Shown one piece after another: positions 59,331-59,865 of a stretch of DNA of 59,865 nucleotides. Below the pieces are notes generated by a model. That model saw nothing but the letters and a program-made list of their open reading frames with translations, made no database searches and was not told where the DNA came from. Each line of letters begins with the position of its first letter. Within the stretch, counting starts at the first letter, position 1. Origin of the DNA: Bacteroidota bacterium (GTDB taxonomy: Bacteria > Bacteroidota > Bacteroidia > Bacteroidales > JAAUTT01); assembly GCA_021779665.1 (NCBI GenBank), contig JAJYAG010000019.1, positions 1 through 59,865 on the forward strand, written 5' to 3'. The position numbers and the translations under genes are program-made.

Positions 59331-59865
59331 TTATAAAAGGTTTTCAACATCTTTTATGATCTTTTCAAACACCTCTTGGATCTCGTATTTGGTAACGTTT
59401 CTAACCAATGGCAACTTGGATATTGTTTCCTGGTAACATTTAAATTTGGCGTTAAATTCTTTCATGTTGCCATCTGCAATCACTCCAAGAAATTCTCCTG
59501 TCCCCAATTGATGGAACCTTTCAGGCTTATATTTTCTGATCTCCCTTAGGCTGTCGGTATACCCGGAATTTCCCCAAGCCCCTGCCTTCCTGCTTTTGGA
59601 CGTGTAGTATTTATCAACAGTTCCAAACATTTTACTGTACCTCTCTGCCGTTTCCGGGTCAATAACCTTTCCATAGAGGTGTGTCGAAAGGGTGGCCAGG
59701 ATCTTGTCTCTTCCGATGCGCCCGTATCCATCTTCGGATTGCACCATGTCCTGGGCAATAAAAAATGTGGCAATTTTATTGCTCCTTGCTGTTGCTGGGA
59801 TTCGGTCAAATTCGGGGATTATCAAAGTAGGGGCTTCATCAAGCACTATGGCCGAATGGTGTCGG
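59331..59865 (-). CDS. Type IV coupling protein, C-terminal part
   Basis: Continuation of the gene interrupted at base 1. The segment carries VLDEAPTLIIPEFDRIPATA (Walker B), IATFFIAQDMVQSEDG and the C-terminal lid to VENLL. Bases 59729-59865 repeat bases 1-137, so the true new sequence ends at 59728 when the circle is closed. The reading frame is continuous across the joint, which gives 539 residues. It is followed by 116 noncoding bases and then traO. Confidence 0.93.
   Translation of the reverse strand, partial: RHHSAIVLDEAPTLIIPEFDRIPATARSNKIATFFIAQDMVQSEDGYGRIGRDKILATLSTHLYGKVIDPETAERYSKMFGTVDKYYTSKSRKAGAWGNSGYTDSLREIRKYKPERFHQLGTGEFLGVIADGNMKEFNAKFKCYQETISKLPLVRNVTKYEIQEVFEKIIKDVENLL
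59729..59865 (+). repeat. Terminal overlap proving circularity
   Basis: Bases 59740-59865 are identical to 12-137. Bases 59729-59739 match 1-11 except at three positions (2, 8 and 11). The overlap arises from linearising a circular contig rather than from a biological repeat. Confidence 0.92.

Overview
The window is almost certainly one complete circular plasmid of about 59.7 kb, cut open inside the gene for its conjugative coupling protein. The last 126 bases repeat bases 12-137 exactly, and joining them gives one uninterrupted 539-codon reading frame. The host is a member of the Bacteroidota, probably a gliding type (Cytophagia or Flavobacteriia). Evidence is the Bacteroides-type Tra set (TraE, F, G, I, J, K, M, N, O), a BfmA-like mobilisation protein, TAnnTTTG-type promoter boxes, a type IX secretion C-terminal domain, a FISUMP domain and AT-rich intergenic DNA. 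No tyrosine integrase is visible, whereas an iteron origin, rep and parA are, so a plasmid fits better than an integrative element.

Layout. (1) 59.9/0-3.0 kb, minus strand: coupling protein, relaxase, mobilisation accessory protein. (2) 3.0-7.0 kb: noncoding DNA with candidate oriT hairpins, ten 21-bp iterons in near-helical phase, a replication initiator, a small partition-type protein, ParA and a small regulator. (3) 7-13.5 kb: small plasmid-maintenance genes, a DNA methylase-like protein lacking its catalytic motif, RadC, a chromosome-type parS-like site and a nested inverted-repeat region. (4) 13.5-18.9 kb: a DNA-damage block of SRAP protein, secreted nuclease, DnaE-type polymerase and DinB, with triple dyads upstream of dinB. 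(5) 19-30.5 kb: mixed cargo of lipoproteins, a multi-PAS/GAF histidine kinase with a single-domain response regulator, a manganese-catalase remnant, a serine recombinase, a small overlapping gene pair and a truncated HU gene. A 23-bp direct repeat brackets the signalling part. (6) 30.8-36.5 kb: a bacterial ubiquitin-like operon (two-domain Ubl, E2-E1 fusion, DUF6527-like zinc protein) facing a divergent operon of sigma factor, unknown protein, ImmA/IrrE peptidase and a nuclease/coiled-coil gene. That last gene carries a second 346-codon reading frame overlapping it for about 1 kb. (7) 36.6-42.5 kb: a restriction-like trio of methyltransferase, SF2 helicase and T5orf172/GIY-YIG protein. (8) 42.7-45.0 kb: HU protein, phosphoribosyltransferase and DprA-like protein. 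(9) 45.0-46.2 kb: two copies of a structured noncoding element whose stem sequences differ while pairing is kept. (10) 46.7-59.9 kb: the conjugation operon, which also contains a 1423-residue repeat protein with a type IX secretion tail.

Functionally, one half of the plasmid handles replication, partition and transfer. The other half is an accessory island dominated by genome-conflict genes and mutagenic repair. The points most worth testing are the sigma/ImmA-linked ubiquitin-like module, the double-coding candidate at 35.4-36.5 kb, the covarying structured element at 45-46 kb, the two phased GGTATCA arrays and the parS-like site. All family names were assigned by reading motifs; no database search was run.
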